NCBI RefSeq assembly: GCF_026239735.1
Contig: NZ_JAPIVT010000004.1
Span: 62,001 to 126,000 of the forward strand
DNA from: Pedobacter sp. MC2016-05
GTDB lineage: Bacteria; Bacteroidota; Bacteroidia; Sphingobacteriales; Sphingobacteriaceae
Direction: 5' to 3'
DNA: 64,000 bases
Shown here: positions 18,745 through 27,041 of the stretch, one piece after another
How positions within the stretch are numbered: the stretch's first letter is position 1
Layout: every line of letters starts with the position of its first letter
Translations under genes and position numbers: made by a program
Notes under the pieces: generated by a model
What the model saw: the letters and a program-made list of their open reading frames with translations, nothing else
The model's database searches: none
Told to the model about the DNA's origin: nothing

Positions 18745-18803
18745 TAACTTATTTTTCAGTTATACAACTATAAAATCAGTTATGTTATTGATTTTTCAGT
18801 TTT
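18744..18803 (-). promoter_or_regulatory. Three tandem 20-bp operator-like units for BlaI
   Basis: Unit 1 (18744-18763) is ATAACT-N8-AGTTAT, unit 2 (18764-18783) is ACAACT-N8-AGTTAT, and unit 3 (18784-18803) is a degenerate GTTATT-N8-AGTTTT. The units are contiguous with a 20-bp period and lie upstream of and touching the promoter box. Dyad half-sites of this type suit a dimeric winged-helix repressor; binding itself is inferred. Confidence 0.55.
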
Positions 18804-19068
18804 CATACTGAATATCGCTACGGAAACGATCCGGAACAACTCCCTAGGAATATAAATTTGAAAATGTGATTATCGTGAAACTTTGAGAAGGTATTACATT
18901 AGATAAATAGGCAATAAGCAACAGCCTTTGTTTTTAAACCCTAAGGGATCGAAGCGAGATGTTCCCCGATTTTTTATCGGGAGCAGAAGCGGGAGCGGGA
19001 CAGAAAGCCGCCACGAAACAGAGAACTGATCATTTACAAATAATTGATCAACAATATAGCCTCTGAAA
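18804..19068. repeat. Intergenic region with GC-rich repeat-like segment and palindrome
   Basis: No gene is seen between the BlaI promoter and the DUF1345 gene. From about 18938 to 19020 the composition becomes G/A-rich with repeated GCGGGAGC-type words and one hairpin, CCCGAT (18965-18970), five-T loop, ATCGGG (18976-18981). It looks like a dispersed intergenic repeat, common in this family of bacteria, but I could compare it only within the window. Confidence 0.4.
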
Positions 19069-19728
19069 TTAGTGAGTTAATCCAGCCAATGCATTTATGG
19101 TTAGCGCCACAATTACCGTATTGAAAATAAAAGCGATTAAACTGTGTAGCAAGGAAAGCCGACGAATTTGACGGGAAGAAATTTCGACATCGGAAACCTG
19201 AAAAGTCATCCCTAAAACGAAAGAAAAGTAGGCAAAGTCAACAAAATCTGGAGATCCATTGCCAGGAAAACCCAATCCTGAACCTTTTCCATTTTCATTA
19301 TCGCCATAAAAAAGATGTGCGTAACGCATACTGAAAGTGGTATGCACCAAGAACCACGACAAAAACATTCCTGACAAGGCGATAACCAATGAGAGCGGTT
19401 TGATATCTTTATTGATTAACAGCAGAATTACAGCCAACAAACCAGCGAAGGTAGAAACTACAACAATTGCAAAAATCTCTTCTTTGGTTTCATCTTGAAT
19501 TTTTGCTTTTAAGCAGGTTTCGATAGGTGATGTTTTGAAAAACATGAACCAGTGCAAGGATATCAGCATTAAACTAAAAATATCCCAGCCAAACATCACG
19601 TGGGTGAGCATGTCAGTTTTTAAGAGCAACGAGCCGAAAAAACCCAAAACCGCCACAAAAAAGCTAATTAGCAAAATATACAATGCCGATAACTTCTGGA
19701 TACCTTGAAGTTTGGGTTCGATTTTCAT
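19069..19728 (-). CDS. DUF1345 integral membrane protein
   Basis: 219 residues with about five hydrophobic helices and the DUF1345 signature region PDFVDFAYFSFVLGMTFQVSD and YAHLFYG. The family is of unknown function, in the inner membrane. It follows the methyltransferase gene by 10 bases on the same strand, so the two are probably cotranscribed. Confidence 0.85.
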   Translation of the reverse strand: MKIEPKLQGIQKLSALYILLISFFVAVLGFFGSLLLKTDMLTHVMFGWDIFSLMLISLHWFMFFKTSPIETCLKAKIQDETKEEIFAIVVVSTFAGLLAVILLLINKDIKPLSLVIALSGMFLSWFLVHTTFSMRYAHLFYGDNENGKGSGLGFPGNGSPDFVDFAYFSFVLGMTFQVSDVEISSRQIRRLSLLHSLIAFIFNTVIVALTINALAGLTH

Positions 19729-19738
19729 ACTGGTTTAT

Positions 19739-20527
19739 TTACTGATTAAATTTCAGCTTGAAATGCTCTTTGGCTTGGCCTTTTTTGAAATAAACCAATC
19801 CAATCCAGAACAAATCAACTGTTACTGTTACTTCTGGATGGCTTTTGATCTCTTCCCAAGCTTCCTTCATTCCCTTGCTCCAGTAAATATCATCAAAAAT
19901 GAGCAAAGAATTTTCGGTAACTTTTGGCAAACACCATTTAAAGTAATTTAAGGTAGCATCTTTGCGGTGGTTGCCATCAATATAAACGAAATCGAGGCTT
20001 GGCTGCTTAACAATAATATCAGGTAAAATGAGGTCGAAATTACCTACATGAAGTTCAATATTATTCAGATGGAGATCTCGGAAATTTCTCTTTGCCACCT
20101 CGGCCGTTTGAGGACAGCCCTCTATAGTAATAATTTCAGCTTCGGGACAAGCTTTTGCCAAGTACGACGAGGTAATTCCTAAACAAGTGCCCAGTTCGAT
20201 TGCTGTTTTAGGATCAGTATTTTGTGCTAGCCGATAAATAAGTTTAGCTAACCGCGGACTTTTAAGTGCGTTTTTAGCGATTTCACTTATCTTCTTGGTT
20301 CGGTTTTTATTAAGATGGGAGCCTGCTCCAAGATCTGTAACAGTGATTTTGGAATCGTCAGAAAAAAGTTTTTTTCTTTGCTCTTCTATATTTTTGTATT
20401 GAGATTTCTCGCTAAAATCGTAAATTACCCCATCAGCGAGCTTGTATACGAATGGTGAATGCGTTCCATGACGGGTTTTCGCTGTTAAACGATGTTTAAT
20501 GTAATCGGTAATAAATTGAAATAGCAT
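19739..20527 (-). CDS. Class I SAM-dependent methyltransferase
   Basis: 262 residues. Motif I is IELGTCLGITSSYLA (about residues 112-126), followed by an acidic residue in IITIEGCPQ that would hold the SAM ribose, and VYIDGNHRKDATLNYF, a pattern shared with O-methyltransferases. The N-terminal ~90 residues are helical and basic (RLTAKTRHGTHSPFVYKL). Substrate unknown; cytoplasmic. A TACTTTTG box lies seven bases upstream of the ATG. The neighbouring gene at 20572 is divergent. Confidence 0.85.
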   Translation of the reverse strand: MLFQFITDYIKHRLTAKTRHGTHSPFVYKLADGVIYDFSEKSQYKNIEEQRKKLFSDDSKITVTDLGAGSHLNKNRTKKISEIAKNALKSPRLAKLIYRLAQNTDPKTAIELGTCLGITSSYLAKACPEAEIITIEGCPQTAEVAKRNFRDLHLNNIELHVGNFDLILPDIIVKQPSLDFVYIDGNHRKDATLNYFKWCLPKVTENSLLIFDDIYWSKGMKEAWEEIKSHPEVTVTVDLFWIGLVYFKKGQAKEHFKLKFNQ

Positions 20528-20534
20528 AATATTG

Positions 20535-20542
20535 CAAAAGTA
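20535..20542 (-). promoter_or_regulatory. Candidate -7 box for the methyltransferase gene
   Basis: Minus strand TACTTTTG followed by C, seven bases before the start codon at 20525-20527. It sits in the 44-base divergent gap to the plus-strand gene at 20572. A very short 5' leader is implied. Confidence 0.45.
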
Positions 20543-20571
20543 GTTAAACGCGGCAAACGTGTGTATGTTTT

Positions 20572-21435
20572 ATGGAAAATATCGGAGAGATAAGCGCATT
20601 AATTAAATTATTGGATGATCCGGATGAAGAAGTTTATCAGCATGTTGAGCAAAAACTGCTCGAATATGGTGGTGAAGTGATTCACTATCTGGAAAATGCC
20701 TGGGAGCAGTCTTTTGATGGGCTTTTGCAGGAACGAATTGAAAACATTGTTCACCAAATCCAATTTAAAACGGTTAAAGAAGATTTGAATTTATGGTATT
20801 TGAGCGGTGCTTTCGATTTGATGCAGGGTGCGCTCATCATTAACCGTTATCAATATCCTGATTTGGATGAACAAAAAGTGATTAACCAAATCGAGGAAAT
20901 TAAAAGAGATATCTGGCTGGGCTTACAATACGAAATGAGTTCGGTAGAAAAGGTAAAATTGATTAACCATGTTTTGTACCAACAATACGGTTTTGGTGGC
21001 AACACAAAAAATCATCACGACCCTCAAAACTCTTATTTAAACCAGGTTTTAGAGAGCAAAAAAGGCAATCAAATATCATTGGCTATCATCTACTCTACCC
21101 TTGCCCAAAAATTGGATTTGCCAATTTATGGTATTAATTTGCCTCAACATTTCATTTTGGGCTTTATAGATGAAAGTAAACAAGAAGGCACTGAATACGG
21201 CGTGTTGTTTTACATTAATGCTTTTAACCGTGGAAATATTTTTGGCAAACATGATGTTGATCAGTTCCTGCGCCAACTAAATTTAGAGTCGCTGCCAGAA
21301 TATTACAGACCATGCAGTAATACAGATATCATTCGCAGGGTAATCAGGAATTTAATTTCTGCTTACGAAAATGCCGGTGCAACAGAAAAAGTGAGAGAAC
21401 TGAACGAACTGCAAAATATTATTGCCGAACCTTAA
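20572..21435 (+). CDS. SirB1 / transglutaminase-like family protein
   Basis: 287 residues. The N-terminus (ALIKLLDDPDEEVYQHVEQK) looks like a HEAT-type helical repeat, and the centre carries the SirB1 transglutaminase-like pattern: DPQNSYLNQVLESKKGNQIS, then LAQKLDLPIYGINLPQHFILG. The catalytic Cys of true transglutaminases is not evident, as is usual for this family, so enzymatic activity is doubtful. No signal peptide; cytoplasmic. Followed after 12 bases by a chitinase gene, which may share its transcript. Confidence 0.8.
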   Translation: MENIGEISALIKLLDDPDEEVYQHVEQKLLEYGGEVIHYLENAWEQSFDGLLQERIENIVHQIQFKTVKEDLNLWYLSGAFDLMQGALIINRYQYPDLDEQKVINQIEEIKRDIWLGLQYEMSSVEKVKLINHVLYQQYGFGGNTKNHHDPQNSYLNQVLESKKGNQISLAIIYSTLAQKLDLPIYGINLPQHFILGFIDESKQEGTEYGVLFYINAFNRGNIFGKHDVDQFLRQLNLESLPEYYRPCSNTDIIRRVIRNLISAYENAGATEKVRELNELQNIIAEP

Positions 21436-21447
21436 ACATCCCAAAAA

Positions 21448-22560
21448 TTGAAAAAAATCTCCCCTCTGTCTTTTTTACAATTCATTATTTTCGCAGGATT
21501 TATCTGCTTTGCAAATAACCTTATTGCACAAAAAATAACCAAGCCAAACGTAATAGCCTATTACACTGGTGGCGGCGGAACTTTAATCGACAGCTTCCCT
21601 GTAGAGAAACTGAGCCATTTAATATACAGCTTTGGGCACGTTAAAGGCGATAGCCTGAACATTAAAAACGCTAAAGATTCGGCTTTGATTTCGAAAATGG
21701 TGGCTTTAAAAAGTCGCAATAAAGATTTGAAAGTGATGATTGCCATGGGAGGTTGGAGTGCTTGCGAACCCTGCTCGGAAGTATTCAGCAGAAAAAACGG
21801 ACGCGAAACTTTTGCCAAAACCACTAAAGAACTATTGGATTATTTCCAAGCAGATGGAATCGATATTGATTGGGAATATCCTGCAGTAGCGGGTTACCCA
21901 GGCCATCGATACACAGAAGCTGATAAACACAACTTCACTTTATTGATTCAGGAGTTACGCAAAAAACTGGGCAAAAAAGCCGAGATTAGTTTTGCTGCCG
22001 GAGGTACGAAAAACTGTATAGATTCTTGTTTTGAGTGGAAAAAAGTGATGCCTCTAGTAGATCGCGTAAACTTGATGAGCTACGACCTGGTAAGCGGTTA
22101 TGCCACACAAAGCGGGCACCATACGCCACTTTTTTCTACGCCGCAACAACAACTTTCTGCAGATTGGGCCATAAATGAGATGATTAAAGTAGGTGTTCCA
22201 CCGCAAAAAATTGCTTTAGGTGCAGCTTTCTATTCGAGAATTTTCCAAAACACTACAGATGCCAACCAGGGCTTATATCAACCAACAAAATTCTTAAGTG
22301 GTGTTTCTTATAAGAATTTCCCAGATCAGTTTACGGTAGAAAAAGGATTTCAATACTATTGGGATGATGTAGCCAAAGCGCCATATTATTACAATGCCGC
22401 TTCGAAACAACTTGTCACTTTCGATGACCCAAAATCAATTGCTTTAAAAACCAAATACGTAGTTGACCGTAAGCTAAACGGTATTATGTTTTGGGAGTTA
22501 ACGGATGATGCTTATGCCAATGGACTGGTAGATGTTATAGCTGAAACTTTAAAAAAATAA
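21448..22560 (+). CDS. Secreted glycoside hydrolase family 18 chitinase-like protein
   Basis: 370 residues. Signal peptide of about 27 residues ending NNLIAQ, then a GH18 barrel: AMGGW (substrate loop), DGIDIDWEYP with the catalytic Glu of the DxxDxDxE motif, MSYDL, and GIMFWELTDD near the end. It should hydrolyse beta-1,4-linked GlcNAc polymers such as chitin. The start is a TTG at 21448; no in-frame ATG occurs before the catalytic domain, and the TTG start gives a complete signal peptide. It is 12 bases downstream of the SirB1-like gene. Confidence 0.9.
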   Translation: MKKISPLSFLQFIIFAGFICFANNLIAQKITKPNVIAYYTGGGGTLIDSFPVEKLSHLIYSFGHVKGDSLNIKNAKDSALISKMVALKSRNKDLKVMIAMGGWSACEPCSEVFSRKNGRETFAKTTKELLDYFQADGIDIDWEYPAVAGYPGHRYTEADKHNFTLLIQELRKKLGKKAEISFAAGGTKNCIDSCFEWKKVMPLVDRVNLMSYDLVSGYATQSGHHTPLFSTPQQQLSADWAINEMIKVGVPPQKIALGAAFYSRIFQNTTDANQGLYQPTKFLSGVSYKNFPDQFTVEKGFQYYWDDVAKAPYYYNAASKQLVTFDDPKSIALKTKYVVDRKLNGIMFWELTDDAYANGLVDVIAETLKK

Positions 22561-22602
22561 AAAAGCCGCAAATTAAATTGCAGCTGCTCAATATTATCCA
22601 TG

Positions 22603-23431
22603 CTATTTACAGTCCCAAGTTAAGGTATTCGATATTTGATATTCATCGGTTAAAACAAGTTTACCTGATTCATTTTGATAACTTTTGGTAGCTAAAATAA
22701 TTGATGTGGCATTCCCTTTTGCATCGAATTGATATTTATGATCAACAACATCCTGTGCGGATATAACGCCATTTGTTGGATTGACATGAAATAGTCGATT
22801 TGATGAATACGTTTTTGGATTGGATGCCGTAGTATTTGCCTGGAAAATAATCTACATGGCCTGTAAGCGGATCGGCCATTTCATAAGCATTCACCGCGGC
22901 CGAGACTGAGTATTCGTAAACAGTAATCTCCTGTTCGCCACCACTTACAAAGGTTACAACTGATTTGGTAAGGTTACCACCAGCGTAAGTAATTACATCT
23001 GTAGAATTTAATTCTCCATTAACATAGTTTTTCACCATAGCAAGGTAACCCTCTGCATTGTAGGTATAATCCCTCTTGATATCGTAACTTATTCCGTTAA
23101 TCTGAATATAATCTGGAGACGAACTGCTCACCGCTCGTCCGTTTGACAACGAAATTTCACTAACTTTTCCGCCCGTATCAGTTGCTGTAATTTTATTCGT
23201 TGAGTAAGTATAATTAAGACTTTCATCATTACTTACGCCCTTGATCACCTTGCCAGCCACATCGTAAGTGAAACTAAGATTGAAATCTCCAAAACCAGGC
23301 AATGTTAAAACCAGATTGCTTAACTTACAGTTGTTCCCATTCGGATCGTTGTAATTGATTTCCTTTTGACAGCTTGCGATAGAAATAATGGTAATAACAG
23401 CCACCATTGCAAGTTTAATTTTATGATTCAT
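22603..23431 (-). pseudogene. Frameshifted secreted lipoprotein gene (YD/RHS-like strand repeats)
   Basis: The first frame (ATG at 23429-23431) encodes a lipoprotein (SIASCQKE) with beta-strand-rich text such as LNYTYSTNKITATD and ends early at 22742 with an unrelated Cys/Arg tail. From about 22790 the next frame continues sensibly: HVNPTNGVISAQDVVDHKYQ, FDAKGNATS, then LTDEYQISNTLTWDCK and stop at 22603-22605. The total length is 3n+1, so one extra base near 22785-22800 (a TTT run) explains it. Either the gene is broken or the base call is wrong. Function unknown; exposed at an outer membrane surface if made. Confidence 0.75.
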
Positions 23432-23463
23432 TTGGCCAGATTTAGAGCGTAAATTTTTGGCTA

Positions 23464-23471
23464 CAAATGTA
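23464..23471 (-). promoter_or_regulatory. Candidate -7 box for the frameshifted lipoprotein gene
   Basis: Minus strand TACATTTG, a match to TAnnTTTG, 32 bases upstream of the ATG at 23431. Confidence 0.4.
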
Positions 23472-23513
23472 TTAATATTATTCTTTCCAGAAACTATTGG
23501 CTTTTAGCCCAGA

Positions 23514-24446
23514 TTAGAAATTTCCTTTTACTTTAAATTTTTGAACTTTTAACCATCCTGCCATCAGGCTAAACCAATCGGTGGTGCTCGTTTTGTTAAT
23601 TAGCCCGAAACCATGACCGCCTTTTTCAAAATAGAAAAGGTTACTTGGAACTTTAGCAGCAAGTAATGCTTTATGCATTAATTCACTGTTTGCTACAGGC
23701 ACGGTCTTGTCATCTTTAGCGTGTACGAAATAAGTTGGAGGTGTTTTTTTAGTTACGTTTTCATTTGCAGAAAAATACCTTCTTAATGAATCTGGCGGAT
23801 TTGACCCTAATAGATTTTTCATTGTCCCTGTGTGTACCGATTCTTCGAAACTAATTACCGGATAAACCAGCACACCGAAGCTTGGTCGTAAATCTATTTT
23901 TTCAGGGTTCGCGATTTTTAGATCGTTATAATGTGTTTCTAAGGTAGAAGCGAAGTGACCACCTGCCGAAAAGCCCATTATTCCAACCTTATTGCTTTTG
24001 ATATGGTATTTTTTAGCCGCCTTTCTTACCAGATAAATCGCTTGCTGTGCATCCTGAAGCAATGCATAAGTTTTATCAACCATGATTTGATCACTCGGCA
24101 AACGATATTTTAAAACAAAAGCGGTAACCCCAATGGCATTGAAACGTTTGGCCACATCTGTTCCCTCATGACTAAAAGCAAGCGCTCCATAACCACCTCC
24201 CGGGCAAATAATTATTGCTGTTCCGGTGGCGATATCTTTAGGCGCTTCAAATACCGTAAGTGTTGGTATCGAAACCTTCGTAACGCTTAATGTACCATTA
24301 GATCTTACCTCGGTATTTTCGGCATATGTTGACGGTGTAGGCTTTGCTCCTGGAATGCTGTCAGTAAACAAAGGAATTACTTCTTGTGATTTTGAAATTT
24401 GAACCGCCATAAAGAACAAAAAGAAAAGGATGAATGATTTTGCCAT
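23514..24446 (-). CDS. Secreted alpha/beta hydrolase (esterase/lipase family)
   Basis: 310 residues with a signal peptide (MAVQISKSQ end). Oxyanion-hole region IICPGGGYGALAFSHEG, nucleophile elbow GFSAGGH, acid in HAKDDKTVP and His in KGGHGFGL: a complete catalytic triad. The pattern resembles acetylxylan-esterase-like and BD-FAE enzymes, so a carbohydrate-linked ester is a plausible substrate. It begins nine bases after the prfB stop on the same strand. Confidence 0.88.
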   Translation of the reverse strand: MAKSFILFFLFFMAVQISKSQEVIPLFTDSIPGAKPTPSTYAENTEVRSNGTLSVTKVSIPTLTVFEAPKDIATGTAIIICPGGGYGALAFSHEGTDVAKRFNAIGVTAFVLKYRLPSDQIMVDKTYALLQDAQQAIYLVRKAAKKYHIKSNKVGIMGFSAGGHFASTLETHYNDLKIANPEKIDLRPSFGVLVYPVISFEESVHTGTMKNLLGSNPPDSLRRYFSANENVTKKTPPTYFVHAKDDKTVPVANSELMHKALLAAKVPSNLFYFEKGGHGFGLINKTSTTDWFSLMAGWLKVQKFKVKGNF

Positions 24447-24455
24447 GATTGTTTA

Positions 24456-25530
24456 TTAAAATTCCATTAAATAAGCTTTCAAAAAGTCGTTAATATCGCC
24501 GTTTAAAACGGCATCAGGGTTTGAGGTTTGATAGTTGGTTCGGTGATCTTTAACCCTTCGGTCATCCAGCACATAACTTCTAATCTGCGAACCCCATTCT
24601 ATCTTCTTCTTCGATCCTTCTACCGCAGCAATGGCCTCATTGCGTTTACGTTCTTCGATTTCATACAGTTGAGATTTAAGCAAGCGAATGGCATTTTCTT
24701 TATTCTGCAACTGCGATCTCGATTCCTGATTTTTGATGATGATACCCGATGGTTTATGGTACAAACGAACAGCGGTTTCCACTTTATTTACGTTCTGTCC
24801 ACCGGCCCCACCTGCTCTGAAGGTTTCAAATTCTATATCAGCCGGATTGATGTCAATCTGAATGGTATCATCAACCAATGGATAAACGTAAACCGATGCA
24901 AAAGACGTATGGCGACGGGCATTCGAATCAAACGGAGAGATGCGAACCAAACGATGAACGCCGTTTTCGCCTTTCAAATAGCCATAAGAAAAGTCGCCAT
25001 CAAACTGAAGCGTTACCGATTTTATTCCGGCAATCTCCCCTTCTTGACTATCTTGTTCGGTAATTTTGTAACCATTTTTATCGCCCCACATCATATACAT
25101 CCGCATGAGCATGTAAGCCCAATCGCAACTTTCGGTTCCTCCAGCCCCAGCAGTAATCTGCACTACTGCCGAAAGTTGATCTTCTTTATTTCTGAGCATA
25201 TTTTTGAGTTCCAGTTCTTCAACCGAAGTTTTGCTGACCTCAAATTGCTCTTGAAGTTCTGTTTCTGATGCATCGCCAGATTGAAAAAACTCAAACATTA
25301 CTGCTGCATCTTCTACCGCATTATTGGTTTGGTTAAAGCCATCTGTCCATTTTTTCTTTGAACTGATTTCTGCTAATATTTTTTCTGCTTTTTTTGGATC
25401 GTCCCAGAAATCGGGCGCCATCGTTAATTTTTCCTCTTCACGGATGGCGTATAGTAGCTCATCGACGTCAAAGATGCCTCCTCAGAGACGTTACTCTGTC
25501 TCTTAAATCCTGAATCTGTTCTTTGGTCAT
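24456..25530 (-). CDS. prfB: Peptide chain release factor 2, with programmed +1 frameshift
   Basis: RF2 releases peptides at UGA and UAA. The first frame starts at ATG 25528-25530 ([20 protein letters not shown]) and meets an in-frame UGA at 25468-25470. Reading resumes in the +1 frame ([27 protein letters not shown]) to 24456. The shift site CTTTGAC and an AGGAGG stimulator lie just at the junction. The body shows the RF2 anticodon SPF motif ([14 protein letters not shown]) and the GGQ motif ([13 protein letters not shown]) for peptidyl hydrolysis. About 357 residues in total, usual for the family. Autoregulated: low RF2 favours the shift. Confidence 0.97.
25467..25482 (-). promoter_or_regulatory. 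prfB +1 recoding site with Shine-Dalgarno-like stimulator
   Basis: Minus strand AGGAGG (25477-25482), three-base spacer, then CTTTGAC (25467-25473). This is the classic RF2 arrangement of a Shine-Dalgarno-like hexamer three bases before CTT TGA C. It shows that the 16S anti-Shine-Dalgarno is used for recoding here. Confidence 0.93.
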
Positions 25531-25782
25531 AATGGCAAATATAGCAATAGTTGCCGATTAAGCATGGAGAAATAATCGACAGACATTAAAGATAAATAAT
25601 ATAAAAAATCGATTTAGAAAGTGCTAAAACAATGTTAATTATTGCAACATATAAAAATGAATTGATTTTTTTAGTAATTTCAATTTTCTAATCAGATTAT
25701 TAGCCAGTGAATTAACAACGTAGTTTAAAACAACGACAACCAATGCGGAGAAAGAAAATCAAAAACCAATTATCATTAACCA

Positions 25783-27033
25783 ATGCTTAAACACACGCTC
25801 TCGTTCATCATCCTATTTTTTGCCGCAGGTAACATCTCCGCTCAAATTACAAAAGTAGATAGCTCAGAAATGGTTACGCTCCGGATTGACCCAGAAAGTG
25901 CTAGAGGCGCCAAAGTTTCAGAAATCTTCGAGGAAGTGAAATTCATCCCGTTAGAAACCACAAAAGAAAGCCTATTTGGGTCAATCGATCATCTCGAATT
26001 AACCAAAAATTGCTTTGTTATATATGATCATGATACTAAAGCAGTATTGATTTTTAATAAGAATGGGAAATTTAAGGCTAAAGTTAACAGCAGTAAATTA
26101 AACGAAAGCGATGAAAAGGACAAACAGGCTTTTTATGGTTTCAAATTAATTAAAACAAACGAAACTGAACTCATTCGAATTGCCTCTGGCAAGAAATACT
26201 ATCTTTTCGATCTCGAAGGAAAATTAACAAAAAAATACCTCAGAGAAATGAAAGATTCAAAAGAAAATCATTTCAAATTTGCAGACAGTATTACCTCTAT
26301 TGCGCCTTTCCATGTGAGCAGAGATGGGAAAGACAGTACATTCCACGAAATTGCAATCCTAAATAATAAGAAAGAAGTTGCCTTATATTTCCCATTGGAG
26401 TTTGACCGGTTTAAAACGGACCAATATATTGGATCAGGTAACCCAATTACAGATTCCCATCTTAAAAATGAACTATTTTACATCCGCTACTACGATTACA
26501 ACATTTACAGAATAAAACCTAAATCTCTTTCACTGGCTTATCGAATTATTTTCCCTGCAAACAACTCTGTTCCAAAAGATTTTTTAACCAATCCCGATTA
26601 TAAAAATAAAAGGATTGAGTACTTCCAAAAAAACCCAACCCAGATTTATGGCATAAGCAATCCTTATCTCATTGGCTACAATTTATATCTCAAAGCCAAC
26701 ACTTGGGGTTGGAACCTGGATTCAAAGACTGCTTTAATCCACAATTTGCAAACCGGTGCATTAACATCAATTAAAAATTTAGAAGCCGATAGCTTATCGC
26801 AATTTCTACCGGTTACTGATGGCGGATCATTCACTGATTTTTACAATCACGGTTTTCATCTTTACGAAGATGAGTATCTATACACCAGCTATTCATCATT
26901 AGCGATGTTTTCCTTTAAAGATTCAAGCGTTACTAGAAACATCAAATACGATCCTTTATTGAGCAAGTATTTTGAGACACAAAATAAAAAAAGCAATCCC
27001 GTTATCATCCAATTAAAGCCGAAAAAAAATTAA
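25783..27033 (+). CDS. Secreted 6-bladed beta-propeller family protein
   Basis: 416 residues. Signal peptide (AAGNISAQ end), then an opening typical of Bacteroidota 6-bladed beta-propeller proteins: KVSEIFEEVKFIPLETTKES followed by repeated strand blocks such as FVIYDHDTKAVLIFNKNGKF. Function in these proteins is uncharacterised; they are often encoded next to outer-membrane receptors, and this gene is eight bases upstream of one, so a surface-binding partner is likely. Confidence 0.8.
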   Translation: MLKHTLSFIILFFAAGNISAQITKVDSSEMVTLRIDPESARGAKVSEIFEEVKFIPLETTKESLFGSIDHLELTKNCFVIYDHDTKAVLIFNKNGKFKAKVNSSKLNESDEKDKQAFYGFKLIKTNETELIRIASGKKYYLFDLEGKLTKKYLREMKDSKENHFKFADSITSIAPFHVSRDGKDSTFHEIAILNNKKEVALYFPLEFDRFKTDQYIGSGNPITDSHLKNELFYIRYYDYNIYRIKPKSLSLAYRIIFPANNSVPKDFLTNPDYKNKRIEYFQKNPTQIYGISNPYLIGYNLYLKANTWGWNLDSKTALIHNLQTGALTSIKNLEADSLSQFLPVTDGGSFTDFYNHGFHLYEDEYLYTSYSSLAMFSFKDSSVTRNIKYDPLLSKYFETQNKKSNPVIIQLKPKKN

Positions 27034-27041
27034 TCGTTCTC

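Noticed and set aside
22561..22602. Possible terminator between the chitinase and the frameshifted lipoprotein gene
   Set aside because: Only a four-base stem (GCAA / TTGC) could be paired.
24528..25268. 246-codon plus-strand frame opposite prfB
   Set aside because: It is fully antisense to the conserved release factor gene; the codon pattern of prfB explains it.
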